Assembly: GCA_033032865.1 (NCBI GenBank)
Contig: JAWHQI010000166.1
Span: 1,240,001 to 1,304,000 of the forward strand
From: Dactylorhiza incarnata
Taxonomy: Eukaryota > Streptophyta > Magnoliopsida > Asparagales > Orchidaceae
Length of the DNA: 64,000 nt
Reading direction: 5' to 3'
Shown here: piece after piece, positions 55,521 to 64,000 of the stretch
Layout of the letters: every line of letters begins with the position of its first letter
Position numbering within the stretch: position 1 is the first letter of the stretch
Notes under the pieces: generated by a model
The model's database searches: none
What the model saw: only the letters and a program-made list of their open reading frames with translations
Told to the model about the DNA's origin: nothing
Translations under genes and position numbers: made by a program

Positions 55521-55867
55521 GACCTCAAGGGCACCTTTGGAGAATATCTCACTTCAGCTTCCCTCTCCTTAGGCTTTCTTTGGTTAGCATTTCCAGAGCT
55601 CTCCAAGGTGCCCAAGTCTCAGCTTTGGCTTGGGAGGGGAAGCGCTCAACGATCTTCCGGGTTAGTGGAGGGACCTTCTCGCTGTGACCAAGGTCTTAGT
55701 CAATTTCCTAATCTTCCGCCTACCCTCCTCGAGGGGTTAGTAAGGGCTAGTCGCCCCTCAATTCGTTGAGGGCCCCGAACTCCACAAGAGACCGAGAAAT
55801 CGGTTTCAACATTTTGGTGCGGTGAGCATGGAGCGTGGCTGGTTCAAGAAAATTCCAGCGAAGGGTT

Positions 55868-57418
55868 ATGGTGGGAGATGAGGAGCAGGGCGAGGGGTTC
55901 GGCGAGACTCCTCAGGAGGCGATGGCTAGGATGCTCGCGGATTTCAGAAAGGAGGTGCTCAACACCTTGGGGTTCACGGTGTCGGCTCTGCGAAACGAGT
56001 TTGCGACCCCAGCCCCTCGGGCGCCCCCTCCCCCCACAACAGTCGGCGAGGAGGCACCAGGGGGAAGGGCTGGAAAGGAAGTTGCCGTTGGTCTAGGTCA
56101 GTGCAGGGAAGGGCGAGTGTTGTTCGCCAGTCCGGCGAGCTCAGTGCTGGCGAGCTCCGTCCCAGTGGGCGCGACGCAGGCGAGTGCGCGCCAAGAGGAA
56201 GCGGCGACGGTCGGGGTGGTTCCGGCGAGCACCGCCCTCGCGAGCACAGTTCCGGCGATTTCAAGTTTGGTGAGCGAGCTCGGGGGGCGAGTGGAGCCAG
56301 GAAGAGTGACAGGAGGGGGAAGCCCCTTTTGCGAGCTGGTGCTTTCCGCACCCGTCCCTGGGGGATTTGGAGAATGGGACCGGGTGTACTACAATGGTAG
56401 AGATGACCCTGTCCAACACCTGCAGAGTTTCGAAGACTCGGTCTCCATCAGGACGATGTCAGATGCCTTCAAGTGTCGGCTCTTTGCCGTCACCCTCAAG
56501 GAGAAGGCCAGGGACTGGTTCCATCATCTCCCTGCAGGGTCAATCTACTCGTTCGAAGATTTGCGCCGAAGTTTTTTGCTGAGGTTCACGACCTCAAAAA
56601 AGAGGAAGAAGGACGCTGATTCCCTCTTCGCAGTGAAGCAGGGACCCAGGGAGTCGCTGGCTCAGTATGCCGATCGATTCCAGGAGGAAGTGCAGCTCAC
56701 TCAGGAGATGCCTGGGTTTGCACTCCAACTCGCCTTCACAGTCGGGTTGAAAGAGAGTTTCTTCAAGATGGCGTTGAAGAGAAAAGCCCCCGTCTCCTTT
56801 GAATAGCTGATGGAGAGGGTGTCGGAGGAAGTCGCGAGTGAGGAAGCCAATCCGGAGCTCACCAAGAGGCTAGCAAAGCTCAGTGAGCCGGAGGTGAGGC
56901 AGCAGGAGGTCAGGAGAAGAGAAGAGCCCCGGGCCCCGGAGGGGGAATGGAGGCCGCAAGGTGGAGGAGCACATGGGCAGGGGAGAGGATACGGCCCAGG
57001 AAGGGGTAACCATGTCGGAGGACAATGGAGGCCCCCCCAGTTAGGGTGGAGGAAAGGTCCAATGCAAATGCCTCCCCCTCCCCAATAGGCCATGGCGATT
57101 GGAAGGGGAAGAGGAAGAGGAAGAGGAAGGGGAGGAGAGGCAGAAACGGCAGCCGCTAGGAGGAGAAGGAACATGGTGGCAGAGGCCGAGGCAAGGGAAG
57201 TGGCGTTGCCATATTGCATCTTCCATGATGTGGAAGGTCACTCGACGGACACCTGTCCGGAGTTCCTGGAAGTAAAGAGGGGCAGAGCGCCCGCGCCACC
57301 ACAGCAACAGCCAGTAAGAATCGTGGAGGTTGAACCTCGAGAGGAGGATGAGGAAAGGTGTGAAGACAGAACCGATATGGAAAGTAGAGGAGGGATCGGG
57401 GTGATCCATGGGGGGTAG
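55868..57418 (+). pseudogene. gag: RT3 gag with three nonsense codons
   Basis: Start chosen at 55868 ('MVGDEEQGEGFGETP') by comparison with RT1. An Ala/Pro/Val-rich variable segment leads to the Gag core ('VYYNGRDDPVQHLQSFEDSV', 'EKARDWFHHLPAGSIYSFED', 'ESLAQYADRFQEE'), a Glu/Arg-rich stretch, a Gly/Arg-rich stretch at about 57090-57150 and a CX2HX4HX4C knuckle 'YCIFHDVEGHSTDTC' at about 57213. Stops: TAG at 56804 (RT1 has a Glu codon there), TAG at 57086 (RT1 has Gln), and TAG at 57416 caused by a shift in a G run before pol. Confidence 0.9.
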
Positions 57419-60400
57419 GGGTAGAGGCGACCCGCAAGGCTAGCCTCCATACCATCTACCGCCGGAGCGTGGCTTCGACATCCACCACTCCGCCCCCGGC
57501 CGAAAAAATCATTTTCACCCAGAAAGACATGCCGGGTTACGAGGACCCGTTCTGCGACGCGCTGGTCATCCAGACGGCGATCGAGAACTACACCGTCTCC
57601 CGGATCCTAGTGGACAACGGAAGTTCGGTCAACGTCATCTTCAAGAAGGCGTTTGACAAGATGGAGGTGGAGCCTAGGAGGGTGTTGGCCTCAGATGGCC
57701 CTTTGTTTGGATTCTCGGGAGAGAGGAAGGAAGTAGAAGGTGGAGTGGGGCTTCATGTGACCCTGGGTGGGCAGTCCCGGAACTGTCGTTTTGTCATTGT
57801 GGACGCCCCAAGCAGCTACAGCGCTATCTTCGGACGGCCACTCATTAGCGCGTTCCGCTGTGTCCCTTCCACCTTTCATCAATGCCTCAAGTTCAACGAC
57901 GGAGGGGTTCAGGTGCGGATCAGAGGGGATCCCAAGGTGGCAAGACAGTGCTACGTAACGGCTGTCAACACCATCTCCTGGATGGGAGAAGCTGAGAAGT
58001 GGGATAGGATGATGGAGGAGGCGGCCGAAGCCGGAGGTAAGGAGGTAGCCGAGGAGAAGTTGGAGGGAGATGAAGTCCATGCCCAGGAAGGGGTAGCTGA
58101 GGGACCCCGGGCGGAAAGAGAGGAAGAAGAAGAGAAGGCCCAGGAGAGAGGGGCGGAGGAGCTGATGGTGGTAGAGAAGGAGGTCGAGGAAGGAACCCAG
58201 GCTCTCGCTTGTGCCGAGGAGGAGAAGGCTTGGGGAGAGCAGTCCCGGTTGGAGGCTATGGACGAGGTCGTGGAGCTCGAGGTCACCACCCGGCTAGGGG
58301 TGGTAGAGAAGGTCCGGGTTAGCGGAGGACTCAGCCCGGAAGATCAAGCGGAGATCCTGGCGTGCGTGCAAAAGAACATAGACGTCTTCGCTTGGAGCGC
58401 CGCGGAAATGCCCGGGATTGACGCGGATGTGTCTTGCCATCGCCTCAACCTCAACCCCGGCACCCGCCCTATCCGCCAGAAGAAAAGGGCCACCGCCGAC
58501 AAGCTGGAAGGGCCGATCCGCGAGGAGGTGAGCAAGCTTCTACAGGCAGGCTTTGTAACGGAGATCCAGTATCCAGGCTGGGTCTCCAACGTCGTTATGG
58601 TAAAAAAAGGGGGAGGTAAGTGGAGGATGTGTATCGACTTTTTCTTGCTTAATAAATCATGCCCTAAGGATTGTTACCCCCTGCCTAGATTCGACGCGCT
58701 GGTTGACTCAGCCGTCGGTTTTCCTGTAATGTCTTTCTTAGATGCTTTTTCAGGTTACCATCAAATCCACATGCATCTCCCAGACATCAGAGATGTCTCC
58801 TTCATCACGGGGGATGGGTGCTACTGTTATAAAATGATGTCGTTCGGGCTCAAGAATGCAGGAGCCACATACCAAAGGATGATGGACAGGGTCTTCCGCG
58901 AGCAGAAGGGAAGAAACTTAGAGGTTTATGTAGATGACCTCATGGTAAAGAGCCGGGACCTCGGATCTCACCTCCGAGACCTTGAAGAGACGTTCGGGAC
59001 TCTGCGGAGATACAAGATGAAACTCAATCCGTTGAAGTGTGTCTTCGGGGCGAGCCGAGGAAAGTTCCTAGGCCACTTGCTCACCCCAGCGGGAGTGGAA
59101 CCTAACCCAGACAAGGTTAAAGCAGTGATGGAGTTGGGGTCGCCGAGAAATCCGAAAGAGGTTCAGAGCCTTACAGGGAAGTTGGCTGGGCTCAGCGGGT
59201 TCCTCTCCAAGGCGGGAGAAAAGTGTGCACCTTTTTTCAAAGTACTGCGGGGAAACAAGGAGTTTGAATGGACCCCGGAGTGCGAGAAGGCCTTCCAGGC
59301 TCTGAAAGAACAGCTCACCCAAACCCCTTTGCTCCAGGGACCGAGGCCAGGAGAAGACCTATCCCTGTACTTGGGGGTAGGGTCCGAAGCAGTAAGTTCC
59401 GTGTTAATCCGGGAGGAGGGGAAGAAACAGTTCCCTATCTACTACGTCAGCCGAGTGTTGAAGAAGGCAGAGCTCCGGTACCCGATCTTGGAAAAGTTGG
59501 CCTTCGCATTGGTGGTGTCAGCCCGGAGGCTCCAGCCTTACTTTCAAGCCCATTCAATCAAAGTAGTGACGGACCACCCGCTCCGCAAAATCATGGAAGG
59601 GGTGGAGCACTCAGGAAGGTTGGCAAAGTGGTCCGTGGAGTTAAGTGAATTCAATATCACGTTCGTGCCCAGGACGTCCATCAGGGCTCAAGCGGTGGCA
59701 GACTTCATGGCCGACTATGCGGCCGAAGTAGGGGAGCACGAGCCACCTCCCCCAGAGGCATGGAAGATGTTGGTGGACGGAGCGTCGGGAAATTCCTCCT
59801 ATGGAGGGGGAATAGTCCTGGTAAGTCCTCAGGGGACTCGGATTGAGCAAGCCTTAAACATCCATTTCCCAATCACCAACAACCAGGCTGAGTACGAAGC
59901 AGTGATAGCGGGCCTTCGGCTGGCCCGGGAACTGGGTGTGCAGGACGTGGAGGTCTCCACGGACTCCATGGTGGTAGCATGCCAGATCAAGGGAGAATTT
60001 GAAGCAAAGGACCCGACCCTCCTACTATACCTGGAAAAGGTTAAGGGGGTCATTGGGCAGTTCCGCACCTTCTCCATCAAGCACGTGCCGTGGGAGGAGA
60101 GCACCCAGGCGGACCTCCTAGCCAAGTTCGGCCCCCGAGCGGGAGGGACGACTTCGGAACTCTTCCGGCCCTCCATCGAGGAAGGAGTATTGATGGAGGT
60201 GGATCAACAAGCCTCGTGGATGGATCCGTTCATCACCTTCCTATCCTCCGGGCAGTTCCCTGGAGAGGACGTGGACAAAAGACGCTTCAGGTATAACTCC
60301 GCCTATTACTCCCTGCATGCCGGAGGGCTATATAGAAAGACCCTCTCGGGACTCCTGGCCCGTTGTGTCTCCGAGGAGGAGGTCCCGAGAGTGCTGGAAG

Positions 60401-61097
60401 AAATCCACTCCGGGGAGTGCGGCAGTCACTCCGGAAGTCGGACCCTGGAAGGGAGGGTATTGAGGCAAGGCTACTTCTGGCCCACTCTCAGCAAGGATGC
60501 GGCAGAGTTCGCAAGAAAGTGTCCAAAGTGCCAGCTCTATGCTCCGCTCCAACTCCTCCCAGCTCAAAGGCTCCGAACCATCACGGCCCCCTGGCCCTTC
60601 GCCATATGGGGGCTGGACCTGGTCGGCCCCTTTCCCCAAGCCAGCGGCGAAAGGAAGTTCCTGCTGGTCATGATCGACTACTTCTCCAAGTGGGTATAAG
60701 TGAAAGCACTCGCTAAGGTAACCTCTCAGGTTATAAGGAATTTTGTGTGGGGGGAGATAATTTGCAGGCACGGACTACCTCTAGCTATAGTGACGGACAA
60801 TGGGCCGCAATTTGCTAGTGAAGAGTTTGTTGACTTCTGCGCTCAGCTCGGCATTGACCTCAGGTTCGCATTGGTCCACCACCGAAGGAGCAATGGGCAG
60901 GTGGCGGCGGCGAACAAAATAATTGTTAACCTATTAAAAAAGAAAGTGGAGAACCTTCGGGGAAACTGGGTGGAACAGCTACCCTCCGTCCTCTGGGCCA
61001 TGAGGACTACTCCGAATACCGCCACCGGGGAGACTCCATTCAAGCTCTCTCACGGGTCCGAGGCCGTTCTCCCCATAGAGTTTGAGGTAAAGATCCC
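57419..61097 (+). pseudogene. pol: RT3 pol, nearly intact, truncated in integrase
   Basis: A 1076-codon frame opens before 57469. Protease 'LVDNGSSVNVIF' (Asn at the usual Thr/Ser, as in RT1); RT with 'FLDAFSGYHQIHMHLPD' and 'YVDDLMVKSRD'; Gypsy RNase H ('KKQFPIYYVSRVLKKAELRY'); second RNase H ('LVDGASGNSSYGGGIVLVS', 'NNQAEYEAVIAG', 'STDSMVV'); integrase zinc finger ('HSGECGSHSGSR', 'CPKCQLY'); core 'LDLVGPFPQASGERKF' and, after a TAA at 60697-60699 where RT1 has Glu, 'VTDNGPQFASEE' and 'HHRRSNGQVAAANK'. It ends at 'PIEFEVKIP', where RT4 starts. Confidence 0.9.
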
Positions 61098-61299
61098 TGG
61101 TGCGATGATTCGGCAAGTGCACCGGTCGCGCAAGTAATAATAATGGGGAAAATCCCCGAGTGTCGGTCTCTTGAGGAACACAGTAAGGTGGAGTTAGGTT
61201 TCGAGGAAGGACTTGAGATTGAAGTCCTTAAATCGGATGGAATGCGGGGGAGTTGGGTTGGCTTTTGGAAAATAAAATAAAAGCTATCAACTACTCCTA

Positions 61300-61610
61300 T
61301 GCAATGCCGCTATGCAATGCTTCGCTTGGCGGGATGGAGACTAGGCAGGCCTTGAGCGCGCTGCGTCGAAAGGGCGGATGGACGAGTAGGCAAGCGGAAT
61401 CGAACTGTGCAGGCCTTGAGCGCACTGCTTCGTTAGGCGGGATAGAATACACGGGCCGCGATGCCACGCTTCGGTAGGCGGGTGGACGAGAAGGCTAGCG
61501 GATCGAACTATGCAGGCCTTGAGCGCGCTGCTTCGTTAGGCGGGATGGAATACACGGGCTGCTATGCCACGCTTCGGTAGGCGGGTGGGCGAGTAGGCTA
61601 GCGGAATGAG
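61300..61610. repeat. RT4 LTR direct repeats
   Basis: Three diverged copies of a unit of about 110 bp containing GCAGGCCTTGAGCGCGCTGC, TTCGTTAGGCGGGATGGAAT and ACACGGGC. Confidence 0.8.
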
Positions 61611-62220
61611 GGTCGCAAGCACCTCTTCGACAAGCACGCCACTAGCAAGTGCTAGTGCGGCACACGAACGTGACGGCGGAATGGAAATGGACGGCGGCGC
61701 ACCTCAAGCAACTCAAATAGATAAATTACACAATCACATAGACATGAAATATATATGTAAATATAACTAATTCAAGTGCCACTTCATCATCATGATTAGA
61801 TCTAGCTACAAATACATCAAAAAGAGAAGAATAAGGCAAGAAATCGACCGAATCCGAAGGCTCGTTGGAGATTCACGGTTGGAATCGCCGGGTTGTCAAT
61901 CCGCGTCCAAGCTCGGTCTGCAACTACGTCCGGGGTAGAGAGAGCTGTCACGACTCTCCAATGGACCCGTCTTCTTCGTGTCACGATCCGGTAGAGGTTG
62001 CAAACTTCCTCTTGCTTGATGGTAATGGCGGCTAGGTCTTCCTTTGGAGCTCTTGGATGAAGGAGGAGGCCGAGAGGAAACTCCGGCTCAAGATTGGCGT
62101 GAAGAGCAAGCCCGGAGCACCTCCATATGGTGGGCGACGGTGGAGGGGCGAATCTGGACGGAACCGGGCGGAAAACGGCGGCTGAAATTCGGGATCTGAC
62201 CTAAAATCGCGAGCAGGTCG

Positions 62221-62228
62221 TTTTATAG
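62221..62228 (-). promoter_or_regulatory. RT4 LTR TATA box
   Basis: CTATAAAA on the minus strand, immediately downstream of the hairpin array in transcription order. Confidence 0.6.
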
Positions 62229-62244
62229 GCGCTGGAATAAACAG

Positions 62245-62610
62245 TGCGCACGGTCATTGGCGCACGACCAGTGGTCGTGCACACTAGAATCCTGTGATCG
62301 TGCGCTCTGCCTGGACGGAGCCTACAAAGACAGAAATTATAAAATAACATGTTCACACGACCAGTGGCGCACGACCGGTGGTCGTGCGCACTATCGTAGG
62401 TGGTCGTGCGCACTGGTTGAAACAGAACTCATGAAATTGATGATAAGTGCGCACGAACAGTGGCGCACGACCGGTGGTCGTGCGCACTATCGTAGATGGT
62501 CGTGCGCACTGCACCAAACAGAACTCATGAAAAAAGTGTTAAGTGCACACGATCAGTGGCGCACGACCAGTGGTCGTGCGCAATAGAACCAGTGATCGTG
62601 CGCAGTGTTC
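62245..62610. repeat. Hairpin array GCGCACGACCNGTGGTCGTGCGC
   Basis: Units with arms GCGCACGACC / GGTCGTGCGC around three bases recur at about 62261, 62364, 62463 and 62560, with extra GGTCGTGCGCACT copies and a CAGAACTCATGAAA spacer; the period is about 100 bp. In the minus orientation it lies just upstream of the TATA box, comparable in position to the palindromes in RT5. Confidence 0.88.
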
Positions 62611-62867
62611 CTATGCAGAATTGCACCGGAAGCACCTGCACGACTCCTGTTCTAGCGTACAACCACGAATCCAGCTACTGAAAGTGGCACCTAACAGTGC
62701 ATGAAAACTACTAATGAAGATAAACATGAAAACACACCAAAATGGGCCTAGAAGTGCACATAGCAAGTGATAACAAATATAAGATAAAACAAGGCTAAAG
62801 TGCAGTGGAATGACTAGATAAATGGCCCAGATGAGTCCATATATGTGTATATAATCGGGACTCATCA

Positions 62868-62884
62868 CACCCCCAGACTTACCT
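62868..62884 (-). other. RT4 polypurine tract
   Basis: On the minus strand AGGTAAGTCTGGGGGTG directly before TGATGAG. A second similar tract (CCAAGTCTGGGGGTGTTG) lies at about 63390-63408. Confidence 0.8.
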
Positions 62885-64000
62885 GTTTGCGCGTCCCGAG
62901 CAAACAAATTCCATGCGAACGGGGAAAGAAAAGTAGATGGCTTAAAACTACAATATAGAGTACCATGCGAAGTCGCATACTCACGTGCATAAGAAGAATA
63001 GTAGAGAAGATTTCTGATTATATAAACAGTCTATATATTTTTAAAAGAGTAAAAGCATATTACAACTACTCAAAATGGTGAAAAGCGGTGAATCGTTCGG
63101 TCATGCATAAGGAGAAAGTAAACTAAACGCTGAGATGAGCATTGCTCATGATTTGGATGCCGGAAAAACTCCACTGAAATCCATCAGTGTCGGTGACCAT
63201 AAGCTTGCCCGGTCACATTCTCTCCACGGCACTGGTTTGACTCAAATGCGTGAATCAATAGGACTTTAGGTTTTAAATGGGGCTTGGGTTTAGGTGAGGT
63301 ATACAATGATAAAGACGATGGTTCAAATACTAAACCCAAATGAGCTAATGCAGGAAACTATCCTCATTCACCACACAAACATGCGGGTACACAACACCCC
63401 CAGACTTGGACTTAACAGCATGGGTGCGTGCACCGCCGACTCCCAAACATAAATCTATACATAAAGATTTTCAAGTAAACATTCCTTCTCTTTCCTTTCT
63501 TTTTAACTTCTTTTCTTTTTCTCATTTTTTTTTCTTTTCTTATCATTTTCAGCAAATAAACAAAAGGACACATCCACATCTTCACAAACATATTACCACA
63601 TCAACAACCCAACTCATGAAAATAATAAACAGCTAAAGCTCAAATTTTGGGTGTGCGACTAGGATTGGCTTTTGGGTTTTGGTGAAATAAAAGTGGGGCT
63701 GAATCAAAGAACGGGTAGGCACAACTGGGCTAGCGAGGATATAGCGGTAGGGATAGGCACAAAGGCTCAACCGGGCCAAAATGATGGCCTATATCACATT
63801 CACACAATTGACTAACCGTATACCCATGCTTCAAGAATCGCTTGGGGCAAGTTCTAGCCACCGAGAAAGATTCTCCTTTCTCCCGACTCAAGCAATACGA
63901 ATCTAGCGATCGTATACACACATCCCTATGCTACCGTTTGATTCCACCGAATTCACCATTTGAGTAGAGTAAACAACATTTACACTAATAGAAAAAATAT
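62885..64000 (-). other. RT4 internal 3' region, non-coding
   Basis: No ORF with recognisable content on either strand. A T-rich tract (TTTCTTTTTCTC) lies at about 63480-63550. It probably represents the long 3' untranslated region typical of such elements. Confidence 0.55.

Larger units (their letters stand above)
54971..55811 (+). repeat. RT3 5' LTR
   Basis: Starts TGTACAACCCCGATATTCGC and ends CGGTTTCAACA like RT1, with the TATA box at 55511-55520. At 841 bp it is about 500 bp shorter than the RT1 LTRs. In place of their upstream part it has a tandem repeat (about 55010-55330). The primer site TTTTGGTGCGGTGAGC follows at 55812. Confidence 0.92.
54971..61097 (+). mobile_element. RT3: Ty3/Gypsy Tat-type element, RT1 family, 3' end lost
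   Basis: LTR, primer site, gag and pol in plus orientation, closely related to RT1. The element stops inside integrase at 61097 where the RT4 LTR begins. No 3' LTR or antisense genes are present in the window. Confidence 0.93.
61098..62867 (-). repeat. RT4 3' LTR
   Basis: 1770 bp. On the minus strand it starts TGATGAGTCCC and ends CATCGCACCA. It contains GCGGGATGGA / CTTGAGCGCGCTGCTTCG repeats at 61300-61610, a hairpin array at 62240-62610 and a TATA box TATAAAA on the minus strand at 62221-62228. The second LTR lies outside the window, so the ends rest on TG...CA, the purine tract and the break in RT3. Confidence 0.75.
61098..64000 (-). mobile_element. RT4: LTR retrotransposon, 3' end only
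   Basis: On the minus strand an internal region from beyond the window leads to a purine tract and a 3' LTR ending at 61098. No coding sequence is inside the window, so its superfamily is undecided; LTR text CGGCAAGTGCACCGGTCGCG with GAGTGTCGGTCTCTTGAGGA is typical of plant Tat/Ogre or Athila LTRs. It cuts RT3, so it is younger than RT3. Confidence 0.75.

Overview
This window reads as nuclear DNA from a flowering plant. I see almost nothing but nested transposable elements, and no host gene I would defend as functional. The evidence for a plant is: Ty3/Gypsy elements of the Tat lineage (a second RNase H after the first, CX2HX4HX4C Gag knuckle, antisense ORFs beside the 3' LTR), a SIRE/Maximus-type Ty1/Copia element primed by initiator tRNA-Met, Helitrons, a small hAT element and a FAR1-like fragment. 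Species cannot be told from the sequence.

Layout. 1-2.7 kb: a palindromic repeat, AT-rich DNA and Helitron pieces in (TA)n tracts. 2.7-22.5 kb: a Helitron (C) split by a complete Tat-type element, RT1 (3480-22414, minus strand, target duplication CCAAC). RT1 is itself split by a 5.4-kb TGTAA...TTACA insertion (15309-20731) that looks like a very long solo LTR and carries a decayed Copia pol. 22.5-25.3 kb: Helitron D, a GC-rich foldback, a FAR1-like pseudogene, a hAT element with a perfect 8-bp target duplication, and an 18-bp minisatellite. 25.3-50.3 kb: a second Tat-type element, RT2 (25321-50255, plus strand, duplication ATATA), split by the Copia element RT5 (35420-46562, duplication AATTT). 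50.4-53 kb: four Helitrons end to end. 53-55 kb: unassigned. 55-61.1 kb: RT3, same family as RT1, cut off by the LTR of a further element, RT4 (61098 to beyond the window).

The most interesting biology is on the strand opposite gag-pol. RT1 and RT2 each carry two multi-exon genes between pol and the 3' LTR, pointing towards pol, each with its own CTATAAATA box. In RT1 one of them (5017-6190) can be spliced by four GT-AG exons into a fully open 322-residue reading frame although gag-pol of the same element is wrecked. Both elements also place a tandem array of about 100 bp (97 bp x 8; 102 bp x 13) between pol and these genes. RT5, from a different superfamily, has arrived at the same design: an antisense gene with TATA box, an intron in the 5' leader and one in-frame TAG. 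Its promoter and the RT5 LTR promoter share the same pair of adjacent palindromes directly upstream of their TATA boxes, and further copies lie elsewhere in the element.

Relative age by eye: RT5 LTRs are nearly identical (youngest); RT1 and RT2 LTRs differ more; the Helitron split by RT1 and the Copia relic inside the 5.4-kb insertion are older than what surrounds or interrupts them. All coordinates and comparisons were made by reading; no alignments or database searches were run.
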